DNA from: an uncultured Victivallales bacterium
Lineage (GTDB): Bacteria; Verrucomicrobiota; Lentisphaeria; Victivallales; UBA1829
NCBI GenBank assembly: GCA_934661375.1
Contig: CAKUJH010000060.1
Coordinates: 1-6,003, forward strand
DNA: 6,003 bases
Reading direction: 5' to 3'
Below the pieces are notes generated by a model. The model was not told the origin of the DNA. It did not search any database and was given only the letters and a program-made list of their open reading frames with translations. Each line of letters opens with the position of its first letter. Position 1 is the first letter of the stretch. Position numbers and translations under genes: made by a program. Below, piece by piece: positions 1 to 5,666 of the stretch.

Positions 1-117
1 GGGCGTCCGACCAAGGAGCTGTATTCGGTGTGCGGCTTGCTCCTGATCATGAATTATTTCGGGTGGACGCTGTCGCAGACGAGGATGAATTACATGGTCG
101 ATTTCGGCGACATCTGA
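1..117 (+). pseudogene. Transposase-like fragment, open at the window edge
   Basis: Frame 1 is open from the first base and ends at TGA 115-117, giving 38 residues that begin GRPTKELYSVCGLLLIMNYF. A Gly-Arg-Pro followed by a hydrophobic helix and a Trp-Thr turn is typical of the N-terminal (DUF772/InsH_N-type) domain of DDE transposases, where the next residues would normally continue toward the catalytic core. Here the frame stops at once, so the piece looks like a truncated transposase. I infer truncation by rearrangement. The alternative is that it is the true C-terminus of the IS whose end lies at 202-226. I do not recognise it as an IS4-type C-terminus. The part before base 1 is not visible. 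Confidence 0.45.
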
Positions 118-201
118 ACGGCAAAACAAAAATCTGACAAAACCGCTTTTTCAAAACGGATGCCATTCACGCAGGAATACTCCTATCAATACCCCGTTTT
201 T

Positions 202-226
202 GATTTTTTATGGGATAGCTCTGAAT
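202..226. repeat. IS terminal inverted repeat, outward end of an element lying to the left
   Basis: This 25-bp stretch, containing TATGGGATAGCTCTGAAT, is the reverse complement of 5851-5874 except for one extra T in the T-run. The two copies face each other as outer ends of elements lying outside the 5.6-kb segment. The match stops at base 226: the next bases (AGCAAATGG) have no counterpart at the other end, as expected for a true element boundary. About 85 bp of non-coding DNA separate it from the stop at 117. Confidence 0.75.
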
Positions 227-269
227 AGCAAATGGAAAACCTCACAACAGAGAGCCAAAAACAAAACCC

Positions 270-308
270 ACATTTTTGTAATTTCATGAATTATACATAC
301 AAAAATGT
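270..308. promoter_or_regulatory. Inverted repeat upstream of the sigma-54 promoter (candidate activator site)
   Basis: ACATTTTTGTA (270-280) and its exact reverse complement TACAAAAATGT (298-308) form an 11-bp inverted repeat around a 17-bp spacer that itself holds the palindrome TTCATGAA (283-290). The right arm overlaps a smaller dyad, CATAC-N6-GTATG (296-311). The unit sits about 80-120 bp upstream of the predicted sigma-54 start site near 390, where enhancer sites for NtrC-type activators commonly lie. It does not match the classical enteric NtrC site. There is no T-run after it, so it is not an intrinsic terminator. Binding by an activator is inference. Confidence 0.45.
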
Positions 309-363
309 ATGGTTCCCGTCCATATTTTTCTATGAATCAAGTGGAAATATACTGTTCATAAGT

Positions 364-379
364 TGGCACGCCATTTGCT
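364..379 (+). promoter_or_regulatory. Sigma-54 (RpoN) promoter of glnK-amtB
   Basis: TGGCACGCCATTTGCT matches the -24/-12 consensus TGGCAC-N5-TTGCW exactly, with GG at 365-366 and GC at 377-378 in correct spacing. The predicted transcript start is about base 390, leaving a leader of roughly 32 nt before the glnK ATG. Sigma-54 promoters need an ATP-dependent enhancer-binding protein. Upstream of a glnK-amtB pair this is classically NtrC responding to nitrogen limitation. The position and the operon content support each other. Confidence 0.92.
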
Positions 380-421
380 ATATGTCATTCCGTTGACAAA
401 ACAAGAAAGGAGCCAACAACG

Positions 422-763
422 ATGAAGCTGATTATCGCTTACATCCAGCCGGACCGCCTGAATGCGGTAAAACAGGAACTTTACAGCAGGAACATCTTCA
501 AGATTTCCGTTACCAACGCACTGGGCTGCGGTCAGCAGATGGGATATGTCGAAGCCTACCGCGGAGCTATGCGGGAAGTCAATCTGCTGAAAAAAGTCAG
601 ACTCGCTATCGGAGTCAATGACGAATATGTCGAGACAACAGTCGAGGGCATCATTGCCGGAGCCAGAACCGGCTATATCGGCGACGGCAAAATCTTTGTA
701 CTGCCTATGGAAGAATGTATCCGCATCCGCACCGGAGAACGCGGTCCGGATGCCATCGGTTAA
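422..763 (+). CDS. glnK: P-II family nitrogen regulatory protein (GlnK/GlnB)
   Basis: The 113-residue product has normal P-II length. These cytoplasmic trimers sense ATP/ADP and 2-oxoglutarate and plug or regulate partners, above all the AmtB channel. Visible family features are the T-loop region with Gly37, Gln39 and YRGA at 46-49, Lys58 (2-oxoglutarate pocket), the B-loop TGYIGDGKIFV at 83-93 and the C-loop RIRTGE at 101-106. Gln39 and Lys58 suggest that 2-oxoglutarate sensing is kept. The oddity is at position 51, the tyrosine uridylylated by GlnD in enterobacteria: it is Arg here (GAMREVNLL), so control by Tyr51 uridylylation is excluded. The start is set by AAAGGAG at 406-412, 9 nt upstream. 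The gene is first in an operon with amtB, which follows after 23 bp, and is driven by the sigma-54 promoter at 364-379. GlnK is preferred over GlnB because of the amtB linkage. Confidence 0.95.
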   Translation: MKLIIAYIQPDRLNAVKQELYSRNIFKISVTNALGCGQQMGYVEAYRGAMREVNLLKKVRLAIGVNDEYVETTVEGIIAGARTGYIGDGKIFVLPMEECIRIRTGERGPDAIG

Positions 764-772
764 GAAATGAAA

Positions 773-779
773 GTGAGGA
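773..779 (+). promoter_or_regulatory. Ribosome binding site that sets the amtB start
   Basis: GTGAGGA lies 7 nt before ATG 787. The frame is open farther upstream to an ATG at 715, but that start would overlap the end of glnK, has no ribosome site and would add 24 charged residues before an evident signal peptide. Confidence 0.7.
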
Positions 780-786
780 TCATATC

Positions 787-2097
787 ATGCGCTTATTGAG
801 TTTTATTATGCTTTCCCTGTTTCTGCTGCCGTGCAGCGGAGCAGAAAACGGAAACGGGCCGGACACCGCCGCGCTGGCAATGTTCTTCGTGAACAACCTC
901 TGGATCATGCTGGGCGGACTGCTGGTCTTCATCATGCACTTGGGTTTCGCCTGTGTGGAATCGGGACTTGCCCGTGCCAAAAACTGCACGAACATTCTGT
1001 TCAAAAACACATTGACGCCCGCAATCGGTTTTCTGACATATGCGCTGTGCGGTTTCGCCATCATGTATCCGGGCGAAACGAACTGGCTGGCAGGGCATGT
1101 GTTCGGGTTCGCCGGATGGGGACTGCATGAACCGGAATGTTCACCTTTCGCCTACAAAAACGGCACCATCACCTACTGGACCGATTTCTTTTTCCAGGGC
1201 ATGTTCGCGGCAACCGCGGCAACGATCGTTTCCGGCGCAGTTGCCGAACGGATAAAATTAAACAGTTACCTGGTTTTTACCGCACTCTATGTAACGCTGG
1301 TTTATCCGCTGGTCGGGTCATGGGGATGGGGCGGCGGCTGGCTGGACGCCATGAAATTCCATGACTTCGCAGGTTCGACATTCGTTCACAGTGTCGGCGG
1401 CTGGGCGGCTCTCGCCGGAGTGATTCTGCTCGGTCCGCGAGTCGGAAAATATGTGGACGGACGCAGTATGCCGATTATCGGACACAACATGTCGCTGGTA
1501 ACAATCGGGGTGTTTCTGCTGTGGTTCGGCTGGTTCGGCTTCAACGGAGCCTCGGCAATGAGCGCCAATCCGGAAGCCGTTTCGCGGGTCCTGGCTAATA
1601 CCATGCTGGCGGCAAGCGCTGCGGTCGTGGTCTCCATGCTGAGCAGCAAAGTTCTGCTCCATAAGCCCGATTTGTCCATGACTCTGAACGGATGTCTGGC
1701 TGGTCTGGTGGCAATCACAGCGGGTGCGGACTGCGTTTCCGCAGCGGCATCCATTCTGATTGGTGCCATTGCCGGCGTGCTGGTCGTCACCGGAGTGCTG
1801 TTCTTCGACAAGGTGGAACTGGACGATCCAGTCGGTGCTTTGTCCGTGCATCTGCTCTGCGGTGTTTTCGGAACACTTGCCGTGGGAATCTTCGCGCCGG
1901 AATACAGTTTCCGGACTCAGCTGATCGGAGTGGTCAGTGTGGGCGCGACGTCATTCTGTTCAGCCTTTGTCATCTTCTTTGTTCTGAAGAAACTGTTCGG
2001 AATCCGGGTCAGTGCCAAGACGGAACTGCGCGGACTGGATATCTGTGAACACGGGGCGGAAGCCTATCCCGGCTTCCAGTTCTTCAGCAACATGTAA
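787..2097 (+). CDS. amtB: Ammonium transporter AmtB (Amt/MEP/Rh family)
   Basis: The 436-residue inner-membrane channel conducts ammonia/ammonium into the cell as a trimer. Residues 1-19 form a cleavable-type signal peptide (MRLLSFIMLSLFLLPCSGA), normal for Amt proteins of Gram-negative bacteria, and are followed by about 11 membrane helices. The Amt signature DFAGSTFVHSVGGWAAL begins at Asp193. The pore twin histidines are His201 and His355 (GALSVHLLCGVFG). The motif GAVAERIKL at 150-158 and the tail GLDICEHGAEAYPGF are also conserved; the tail is the region that docks GlnK. Length and motifs look complete and functional. It is cotranscribed with glnK (23-bp gap) and followed by a strong terminator, so the operon is probably just these two genes. 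The start at 787 places the signal peptide first and has GTGAGGA just upstream. GlnK blocks the pore when nitrogen is plentiful (family knowledge). Confidence 0.96.
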   Translation: MRLLSFIMLSLFLLPCSGAENGNGPDTAALAMFFVNNLWIMLGGLLVFIMHLGFACVESGLARAKNCTNILFKNTLTPAIGFLTYALCGFAIMYPGETNWLAGHVFGFAGWGLHEPECSPFAYKNGTITYWTDFFFQGMFAATAATIVSGAVAERIKLNSYLVFTALYVTLVYPLVGSWGWGGGWLDAMKFHDFAGSTFVHSVGGWAALAGVILLGPRVGKYVDGRSMPIIGHNMSLVTIGVFLLWFGWFGFNGASAMSANPEAVSRVLANTMLAASAAVVVSMLSSKVLLHKPDLSMTLNGCLAGLVAITAGADCVSAAASILIGAIAGVLVVTGVLFFDKVELDDPVGALSVHLLCGVFGTLAVGIFAPEYSFRTQLIGVVSVGATSFCSAFVIFFVLKKLFGIRVSAKTELRGLDICEHGAEAYPGFQFFSNM

Positions 2098-2121
2098 TTT
2101 GAAAAATCTCTTCTCTCTCCG

Positions 2122-2152
2122 GATCGCGCCGGTTCTTCCGGCGCGGTCTTTT
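2122..2152 (+). terminator. Intrinsic terminator of glnK-amtB
   Basis: GATCGCGCCGG (2122-2132), loop TTCTT and CCGGCGCGGTC (2138-2148) form an 11-bp G+C-rich stem with one G-T wobble, followed by TTTTCT. It starts 25 bp after the amtB stop. On the opposite strand the stem is not directly followed by a T-run, so it probably acts mainly on the plus strand, although the convergent exporter gene also ends toward it. Confidence 0.9.
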
Positions 2153-2202
2153 CTGCGCAAGACATCCGGACAGTCAAAAACGACATTTATCTGCGGATTT
2201 TT

Positions 2203-3159
2203 TCACGAAACGGAATTCCGCCGTCCGGCAAATATTTGGAACCACTGCGGCGGCAGCTGTGCCAGAATCACCGCGGCAAAAATAATCGCACTGCCGAGCA
2301 ATTCGCGTCCGGACATCTTTTCGTTCAGGAACAGCCAGCCGCCGAATGCGGCAAAGACGGCTTCCAGACTCATCAGCAGGGATGCGGCAGCCGGATGCAC
2401 ATATTTCTGACCGACCACCTGGAGCGTATAACCGATTCCGCTGGAACCCAGACCGCAATAGAGCAGCGGTGCCATGGCTCCGCAGATTCCGCTCCATGCC
2501 CAGGATTCTCCCGTGAACAGCGAAATTGCCAGCGACAGCAGCGCGGTCACCAGAAATTGAATCGCAGACATCCGGACACAATCCGCCTGCGGAGCGAAGC
2601 GGTCAATAACCATGATCTGCAGAGAAAACATCAAGGCACAGCCCAGCAGCAGAAGGTCACCGGTCTGAATTGACAGAGTCATGCCGCCGGCAGCGGAACA
2701 CAGCAGCCCGGTTCCGAACAATGCCGCCAGCGCCGCCACCCAGATGGTCCAGGCGGTTTTACGCTTGAGAAAGAAGCCAAGCACGGGAACCATCACGATA
2801 TAGAGCGAAGTCAGGAATCCTGATTTCCCCGCCGGCACGGACACCAGACCGTACTGCTGCAGCAGACTTCCTCCGGACATCGCGATGCCGCAAAGGATTC
2901 CGCCGGACAGCAGATGCCGGATTCCTGCCGGGTTGCCGGAAACTGCCCCGAAAATGGAAATCCGTCTCCCTGCACAATGATCAAGCACCATGATTACCGG
3001 CAGCAAGGTGAAAAATCCGATGAATGAACGAATGGCATTGAATGCGGACGGTCCCAGATGCGCCATGCCGTTGCGCTGAGCGGTAAATGCCAGCCCCCAG
3101 ATCAGAGCGGTCAGCAGTAAAGCCAGTGATGCCCCCAGTCTTTTTCCCGCAGAATTCAT
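2203..3159 (-). CDS. DMT-superfamily transporter (EamA domain protein)
   Basis: This is an inner-membrane protein of about 318 residues made of ten hydrophobic segments in two EamA repeats, roughly residues 10-145 and 165-305. The first helix carries the typical ALIWGLAFTAQRNGM stretch. Repeat one ends with SGFLTSLYIVMVPVLGFFL, and repeat two ends with SLEAVFAAFGGWLFLNEKM, the glutamate-containing helix seen in the family. Members export or exchange amino acids, nucleobases, sugars or related metabolites. The substrate cannot be read from this sequence. Length is normal. Two starts are possible, ATG at 3168 and ATG at 3159. GAAGG at 3169-3173 directly abuts the first but lies 9 nt from the second, so I chose 3159. 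It converges with amtB and appears to be a single-gene transcript. No nitrogen-type promoter precedes it, so a shared function with amtB is not supported. Confidence 0.9.
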   Translation of the reverse strand: MNSAGKRLGASLALLLTALIWGLAFTAQRNGMAHLGPSAFNAIRSFIGFFTLLPVIMVLDHCAGRRISIFGAVSGNPAGIRHLLSGGILCGIAMSGGSLLQQYGLVSVPAGKSGFLTSLYIVMVPVLGFFLKRKTAWTIWVAALAALFGTGLLCSAAGGMTLSIQTGDLLLLGCALMFSLQIMVIDRFAPQADCVRMSAIQFLVTALLSLAISLFTGESWAWSGICGAMAPLLYCGLGSSGIGYTLQVVGQKYVHPAAASLLMSLEAVFAAFGGWLFLNEKMSGRELLGSAIIFAAVILAQLPPQWFQIFAGRRNSVS

Positions 3160-3168
3160 ATTTTCCAT

Positions 3169-3173
3169 CCTTC
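3169..3173 (-). promoter_or_regulatory. Ribosome binding site that sets the exporter start
   Basis: On the minus strand, GAAGG occupies 3173 to 3169. It has zero spacing to the ATG at 3168 and ideal 9-nt spacing to the ATG at 3159, favouring the downstream start by three codons. Confidence 0.6.
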
Positions 3174-3732
3174 ATTGAATTTGAAACGGGTAATATACAG
3201 CTGATTCCCGAAAAAAACAGCATACACGGCAGAATTTCCGCGAAAAAAAATGGGTAAAAACACTATATAAATGGGATGTTTGAGAATATGATTTAAGTGT
3301 ACTTATGAAGAAGCATTCTGCATTCAGATCGCTGTTTTCTCTGGCATTCGAACAGTTTTGTGAAACAATAAAACACTTTTGTTAGGGAACAGCTAAATAT
3401 TCTCATAAAATCGTCTGTGTACGAGCAGAGAATTTTTTTAATTCATCAAATATACTTTTGAGTTTGCGAAATCAGAATATGATGCAAAAGAGAATATGCC
3501 GACTGACCTTTACAACACTCACCGTCCTTGCAGTTGCGTTAAAAAAAATTCGTATGTTACATCAGTTTTATTTGACAAGACAACTAATTATAAAAAATTT
3601 ATTAGTGACTGATATGCAACAAATTATAACCATATCACATAAAATAGTGCTTTCTTAAACCTTTTTTTGTGCCTTTTTTATTTGACGTTATGCTCATAAA
3701 TAAAATCACCCCAAAAAAAAGGAGAAAATATT
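3174..3732. other. A+T-rich intergenic stretch between divergent genes, no convincing gene
   Basis: This gap must hold the promoters of the exporter (leftward) and the orphan gene at 3733 (rightward), but no well-spaced -35/-10 pair stands out. A consensus TTGACA at 3572-3577 lacks a -10 at normal distance. The 9-mer GAGAATATG occurs at 3282-3290 and 3490-3498; its core AGAATATG also occurs at 3474-3481, and ATATTCTC in inverse orientation at 3397-3404. A short TTG-initiated frame at 3458-3658 has no ribosome site and no recognisable protein features. I see no tRNA, CRISPR or IS end here. Base composition shifts sharply to A+T compared with the nitrogen operon, consistent with acquired DNA. 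Confidence 0.5.
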
Positions 3733-4422
3733 ATGGTTGAAAAATGGATGAAAAAAATCAAACGCAATGACGAAGAAAACTTACTTGAACAGCACTTTCC
3801 TGGAAACGGATGTGGAAAAAATGAATGTGAACAAGTCTGTTTGCAAGCGTGTCAAATTGCAAAAAAAATTAATGTTTCCCCTCATCAACTTGTGGCGTTT
3901 GCTATTGAACATGAAATTGCACCGATTTATGGATGTAAACATGTCAAAAACTTCGCGGATTACCCTAATTCGGAAAATTATCCAAATAAAGGAAAATCTA
4001 TTCCTAAATGTCGATTTGGATATACTTATGGGAGTCATCCGGATAAATCAGATGCTCAATTGGAAGCGAAAAAGCAAAATAAGGGAAGTTGCATAAAAAG
4101 TATTTGGGAGAAAATCAAAGAGCCGGTCAATAATGTCAAAGAAGCGACAAAAACAGTCATAGAACAGAAATACGCACCACCCGCAATCAGTGAATTTGTT
4201 GGTGGGGTCCAAGCAGGTACAAAAATTATTACCAGCTTAAATATACAGGTCGCACATGCAAAAACATTGGTTCGTGAAGTTGAAAAAGCAACAGGCGAGA
4301 ATTTATATGAAACAAATATGCAAATTAATGATTGCCTTTCAAACCAAGATTTCAAAAAGCTTATGACGATAAAAAGTAAACTGCAGAAACGACTGAATGA
4401 GATTGAAAAGTCGCAAAAATAA
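3733..4422 (+). CDS. Hypothetical cysteine-rich protein, not recognised
   Basis: The 229-residue product has no signal peptide or membrane segment, so it is probably cytoplasmic. Residues 24-45 carry a compact cysteine cluster, Cys27-x4-Cys32-x3-Cys36-x3-Cys40, followed by a hydrophobic helix; Cys68 (IYGCKH) and Cys93 (PKCRFG) come later. His60, His70 and His102 are near enough to help bind a metal, but metal binding is inference. Residues 75-118 are polar and Lys/Asn-rich. Residues 121-229 look mostly helical, with a charged helix at the end (KLMTIKSKLQKRLNEIEKSQ). The start is well supported by AAGGAG at 3719-3724, 8 nt upstream. Codon use is strikingly A+T-rich (many AAA and AAT codons) compared with glnK-amtB, a sign of horizontal origin. 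No partner gene is obvious: the next gene starts 90 bp downstream and has a different codon style. No function is proposed. Confidence 0.8.
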   Translation: MVEKWMKKIKRNDEENLLEQHFPGNGCGKNECEQVCLQACQIAKKINVSPHQLVAFAIEHEIAPIYGCKHVKNFADYPNSENYPNKGKSIPKCRFGYTYGSHPDKSDAQLEAKKQNKGSCIKSIWEKIKEPVNNVKEATKTVIEQKYAPPAISEFVGGVQAGTKIITSLNIQVAHAKTLVREVEKATGENLYETNMQINDCLSNQDFKKLMTIKSKLQKRLNEIEKSQK

Positions 4423-4433
4423 AAATTCTGCAC

Positions 4434-4462
4434 TTGTAAAATACAATTCAGGTTGTAAAATA
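4434..4462. repeat. Two 10-bp direct repeats with a small dyad (possible operator)
   Basis: TTGTAAAATA occurs at 4434-4443 and 4453-4462, a spacing of 19 bp or about two helical turns. The first copy extends into the dyad TTGTA-AAA-TACAA (4434-4446), loosely framed by CTG (4429-4431) and CAG (4449-4451). The pair lies between two orphan genes, just upstream of the gene at 4513. Same-face spacing suits a repressor or activator site. There is no T-run, so it is not a classical terminator. Confidence 0.35.
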
Positions 4463-4500
4463 TGGGATGAGAGGAACGCTTGTCCCATACAACAGATAAA

Positions 4501-4506
4501 AAAGGA
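4501..4506 (+). promoter_or_regulatory. Ribosome binding site that sets the start at 4513
   Basis: AAAGGA at 4501-4506 lies 6 nt before ATG 4513. An upstream in-frame TTG at 4480 would add 11 polar residues ahead of the membrane segment and has a less well spaced site. Confidence 0.6.
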
Positions 4507-4512
4507 ACCGGC

Positions 4513-5115
4513 ATGAAGAAAAAACTTTTCATCATATTGATATTAATCCTTCTTGCCCTCATAGGAGGCAATCTTTTTTTATTGTGCAGGATCAGCAGAT
4601 ATATTTGCGGAAGTCGGATCGTCCGGCTTGACAACTCGCCGGACTGGAAGCTAATGGCATTACCTGTTTTTCCGGATATTGAGGACTGGATAACCTATAA
4701 GATCAGCAATCCGGATTCTGCCATTTTTTTCAGAAAAGACAATCCGCAAAATTTCCTGTTTTCACAAAAGGGAAAGAATATTCTTCGGGTAAACAATGCA
4801 AGCCATGAGTATTCGGTAACCTACTGCGATCTTCAAAAGCCGCAGTATTTCGTAGATTGGGTTGAATTAAAAAATGGTCCCCGCGTTTTGGAGGTTACCT
4901 GGCGGGAAACGACGTATTACGACTTCAACGGCGATATGATATTTGATCTGCTGATGGCTCCCAGAGACAAAGAACCTCAGATGTATTCCGTAAAAGGGGA
5001 ATGGAAACCCTGCAGGATACTGAATCTGAGAGATAAAATCATTCAGGACGGCAATTCCACTTATGTATTCAGGGACGGACAATGGCAAACCGAAAAGCCG
5101 GAAAACCGGGAATGA
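4513..5115 (+). CDS. Hypothetical membrane-anchored or secreted protein, not recognised
   Basis: The 200-residue product starts with MKKK and a strongly hydrophobic segment at residues 5-25, either an uncleaved anchor or a signal peptide. No clear lipobox is seen: Cys25 follows FLL. The rest is polar and probably lies outside the inner membrane. Residues 135-148 read YYDFNGDMIFDLLM. The Asp137-x-Asn139-x-Asp141-x3-Asp145 spacing resembles the calcium-binding loops of EF-hand, dockerin and FG-GAP-like proteins. Two similar aromatic strands follow, MYSVKGEWKPC and TYVFRDGQWQT, suggesting short beta repeats. I do not recognise a family. Base composition is intermediate between the nitrogen operon and the A+T-rich gene at 3733. 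The gene converges on the winged-helix remnant with a 36-bp gap and no evident terminator. The role is unknown. Confidence 0.75.
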   Translation: MKKKLFIILILILLALIGGNLFLLCRISRYICGSRIVRLDNSPDWKLMALPVFPDIEDWITYKISNPDSAIFFRKDNPQNFLFSQKGKNILRVNNASHEYSVTYCDLQKPQYFVDWVELKNGPRVLEVTWRETTYYDFNGDMIFDLLMAPRDKEPQMYSVKGEWKPCRILNLRDKIIQDGNSTYVFRDGQWQTEKPENRE

Positions 5116-5151
5116 CATACAAGCCGGGATGCATTACAATTTTATATTCTC

Positions 5152-5439
5152 TCAATCATGCCGGGATAATTTTTCACCGTCCGGCATAAAAATAATTTCC
5201 CAATGACCGCTGTAACCGCGTCCAATAAACTGCACATAATTCCTCATCTGTGCGAGATTTCGGGCAATGGTCTTTGTGCTGACCGCGAGTTGATCTGCAA
5301 TTTTTTTACGGGAAATCTTGGGATCATTTTTTATGCTCTCAAAGATTTTCTTCTGCATATCCGAAAGCTCTTGGGGGACATCTTGAGGGACACCTTGGAG
5401 GACATTGTCTTTTTTTGCAAAACTAAACGCACTATTCAT
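5152..5439 (-). CDS. Winged helix-turn-helix C-terminal domain protein, probably a 5'-truncated remnant
   Basis: From ATG 5439 the frame gives 95 residues. Residues 16-25 (QGVPQDVPQE) are the VPQ-type linker seen before C-terminal winged-helix domains in AlbA_2/ATP-binding transcriptional regulators of the RecG-like group. Residues 28-66 form the helix-turn-helix (KIFESIKNDPKISRKKIADQ, then VSTKTIARNLAQM), and a wing with GRGYSGHWEI follows. In full-length relatives this is only the tail of a several-hundred-residue protein. The same frame stays open 29 codons upstream of the ATG, up to base 5526 (reading ...FLIEIHRFFR before the Met), where a TAA from the 20-bp repeats interrupts it. No alternative start codon occurs in that extension, and no ribosome site precedes the ATG. 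I infer a gene cut by an IS insertion; a small standalone DNA-binding protein is the alternative. Confidence 0.7.
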   Translation of the reverse strand: MNSAFSFAKKDNVLQGVPQDVPQELSDMQKKIFESIKNDPKISRKKIADQLAVSTKTIARNLAQMRNYVQFIGRGYSGHWEIIFMPDGEKLSRHD

Positions 5440-5520
5440 CCGAAAAAATCGATGGATTTCGATTAAAAACTCTTTCGTAATCTGGATTTGTCGACTAAAA
5501 GCACTAAAATCACGCTCAGT

Positions 5521-5560
5521 GTGCGTTTACCTTGACAATCGTGCGTTTACTTTGACAATT
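5521..5560. repeat. Two 20-bp tandem repeats, probable IS21-type end
   Basis: GTGCGTTTACCTTGACAATC (5521-5540) is followed directly by a copy at 5541-5560 differing at two positions. Preceded by T at 5520, the block begins TGTGCGTTTAC. Several roughly 20-bp repeats inside a TG...CA-type end are characteristic of IS21-family termini. Its left edge coincides with the place where the winged-helix reading frame is broken, supporting an insertion boundary with the element extending to the right. No istA or istB gene remains intact in view. Confidence 0.55.
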
Positions 5561-5666
5561 CACCTTTTTTTGTTTTTTCACGTTTTCTAAACTCATTTTT
5601 GTCTTTTGAAGGCAAAAAATCCTCCTCTGCAATTTCTCGCAGTTCATATATAAAAACAGTTTCTGT
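5547..5666 (-). pseudogene. Short reading-frame remnant ending inside the tandem repeats
   Basis: On the minus strand a 39-codon frame reads TETVFIYELREIAEEDFLPS and continues with a Lys/Glu-rich tail to a TAA at 5547-5549. It has no start codon at its beginning and looks like a C-terminal end. Its place just inside the proposed IS21-type end would suit the tail of a transposition gene such as istB, but I do not recognise the sequence, and it may be chance. Confidence 0.25.

Noticed and set aside
393..398. TTGACA as a sigma-70 -35 box before glnK
   Set aside because: Only 23 bp remain before the ATG, with no -10 at proper spacing. The sigma-54 promoter just upstream explains expression.
715..786. 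Upstream extension of amtB to an ATG inside glnK
   Set aside because: It would overlap glnK, lacks a ribosome site and puts 24 charged residues before the signal peptide. GTGAGGA supports the ATG at 787.
1318..1851. Long minus-strand frame opposite amtB
   Set aside because: It is a shadow of amtB codon structure: His/Gln/Arg-rich, no family resemblance and no ribosome site.
3282..3498. Repeated GAGAATATG motifs as a possible array
   Set aside because: Only a few irregularly spaced copies in mixed orientation are present. There is no constant spacer, so it is not CRISPR or an iteron array.
3572..3603. TTGACA with TATAAA or TTTATT as promoter of the 3733 gene
   Set aside because: Spacers of 11 or 20 bp are outside the normal range and the flanking DNA is A+T-rich enough to give such matches by chance.
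3458..3658. 66-residue frame starting with TTG
   Set aside because: It has a weak start codon, no ribosome site, A+T-rich low-information DNA and no recognisable protein features.
4480..4512. TTG start for the exported orphan
   Set aside because: ATG 4513 has a better spaced AAAGGA and places the Lys-rich end directly before the hydrophobic segment.
4056..4634. 192-codon minus-strand frame across the orphan genes
   Set aside because: It spans two plus-strand genes with good ribosome sites and a non-coding gap. Its Phe/Ser-rich content is what antisense reading of Lys/Glu-rich genes yields.
5203..5466. Plus-strand frame opposite the winged-helix domain
   Set aside because: The minus strand carries a recognisable helix-turn-helix; the plus reading has no family resemblance or ribosome site.
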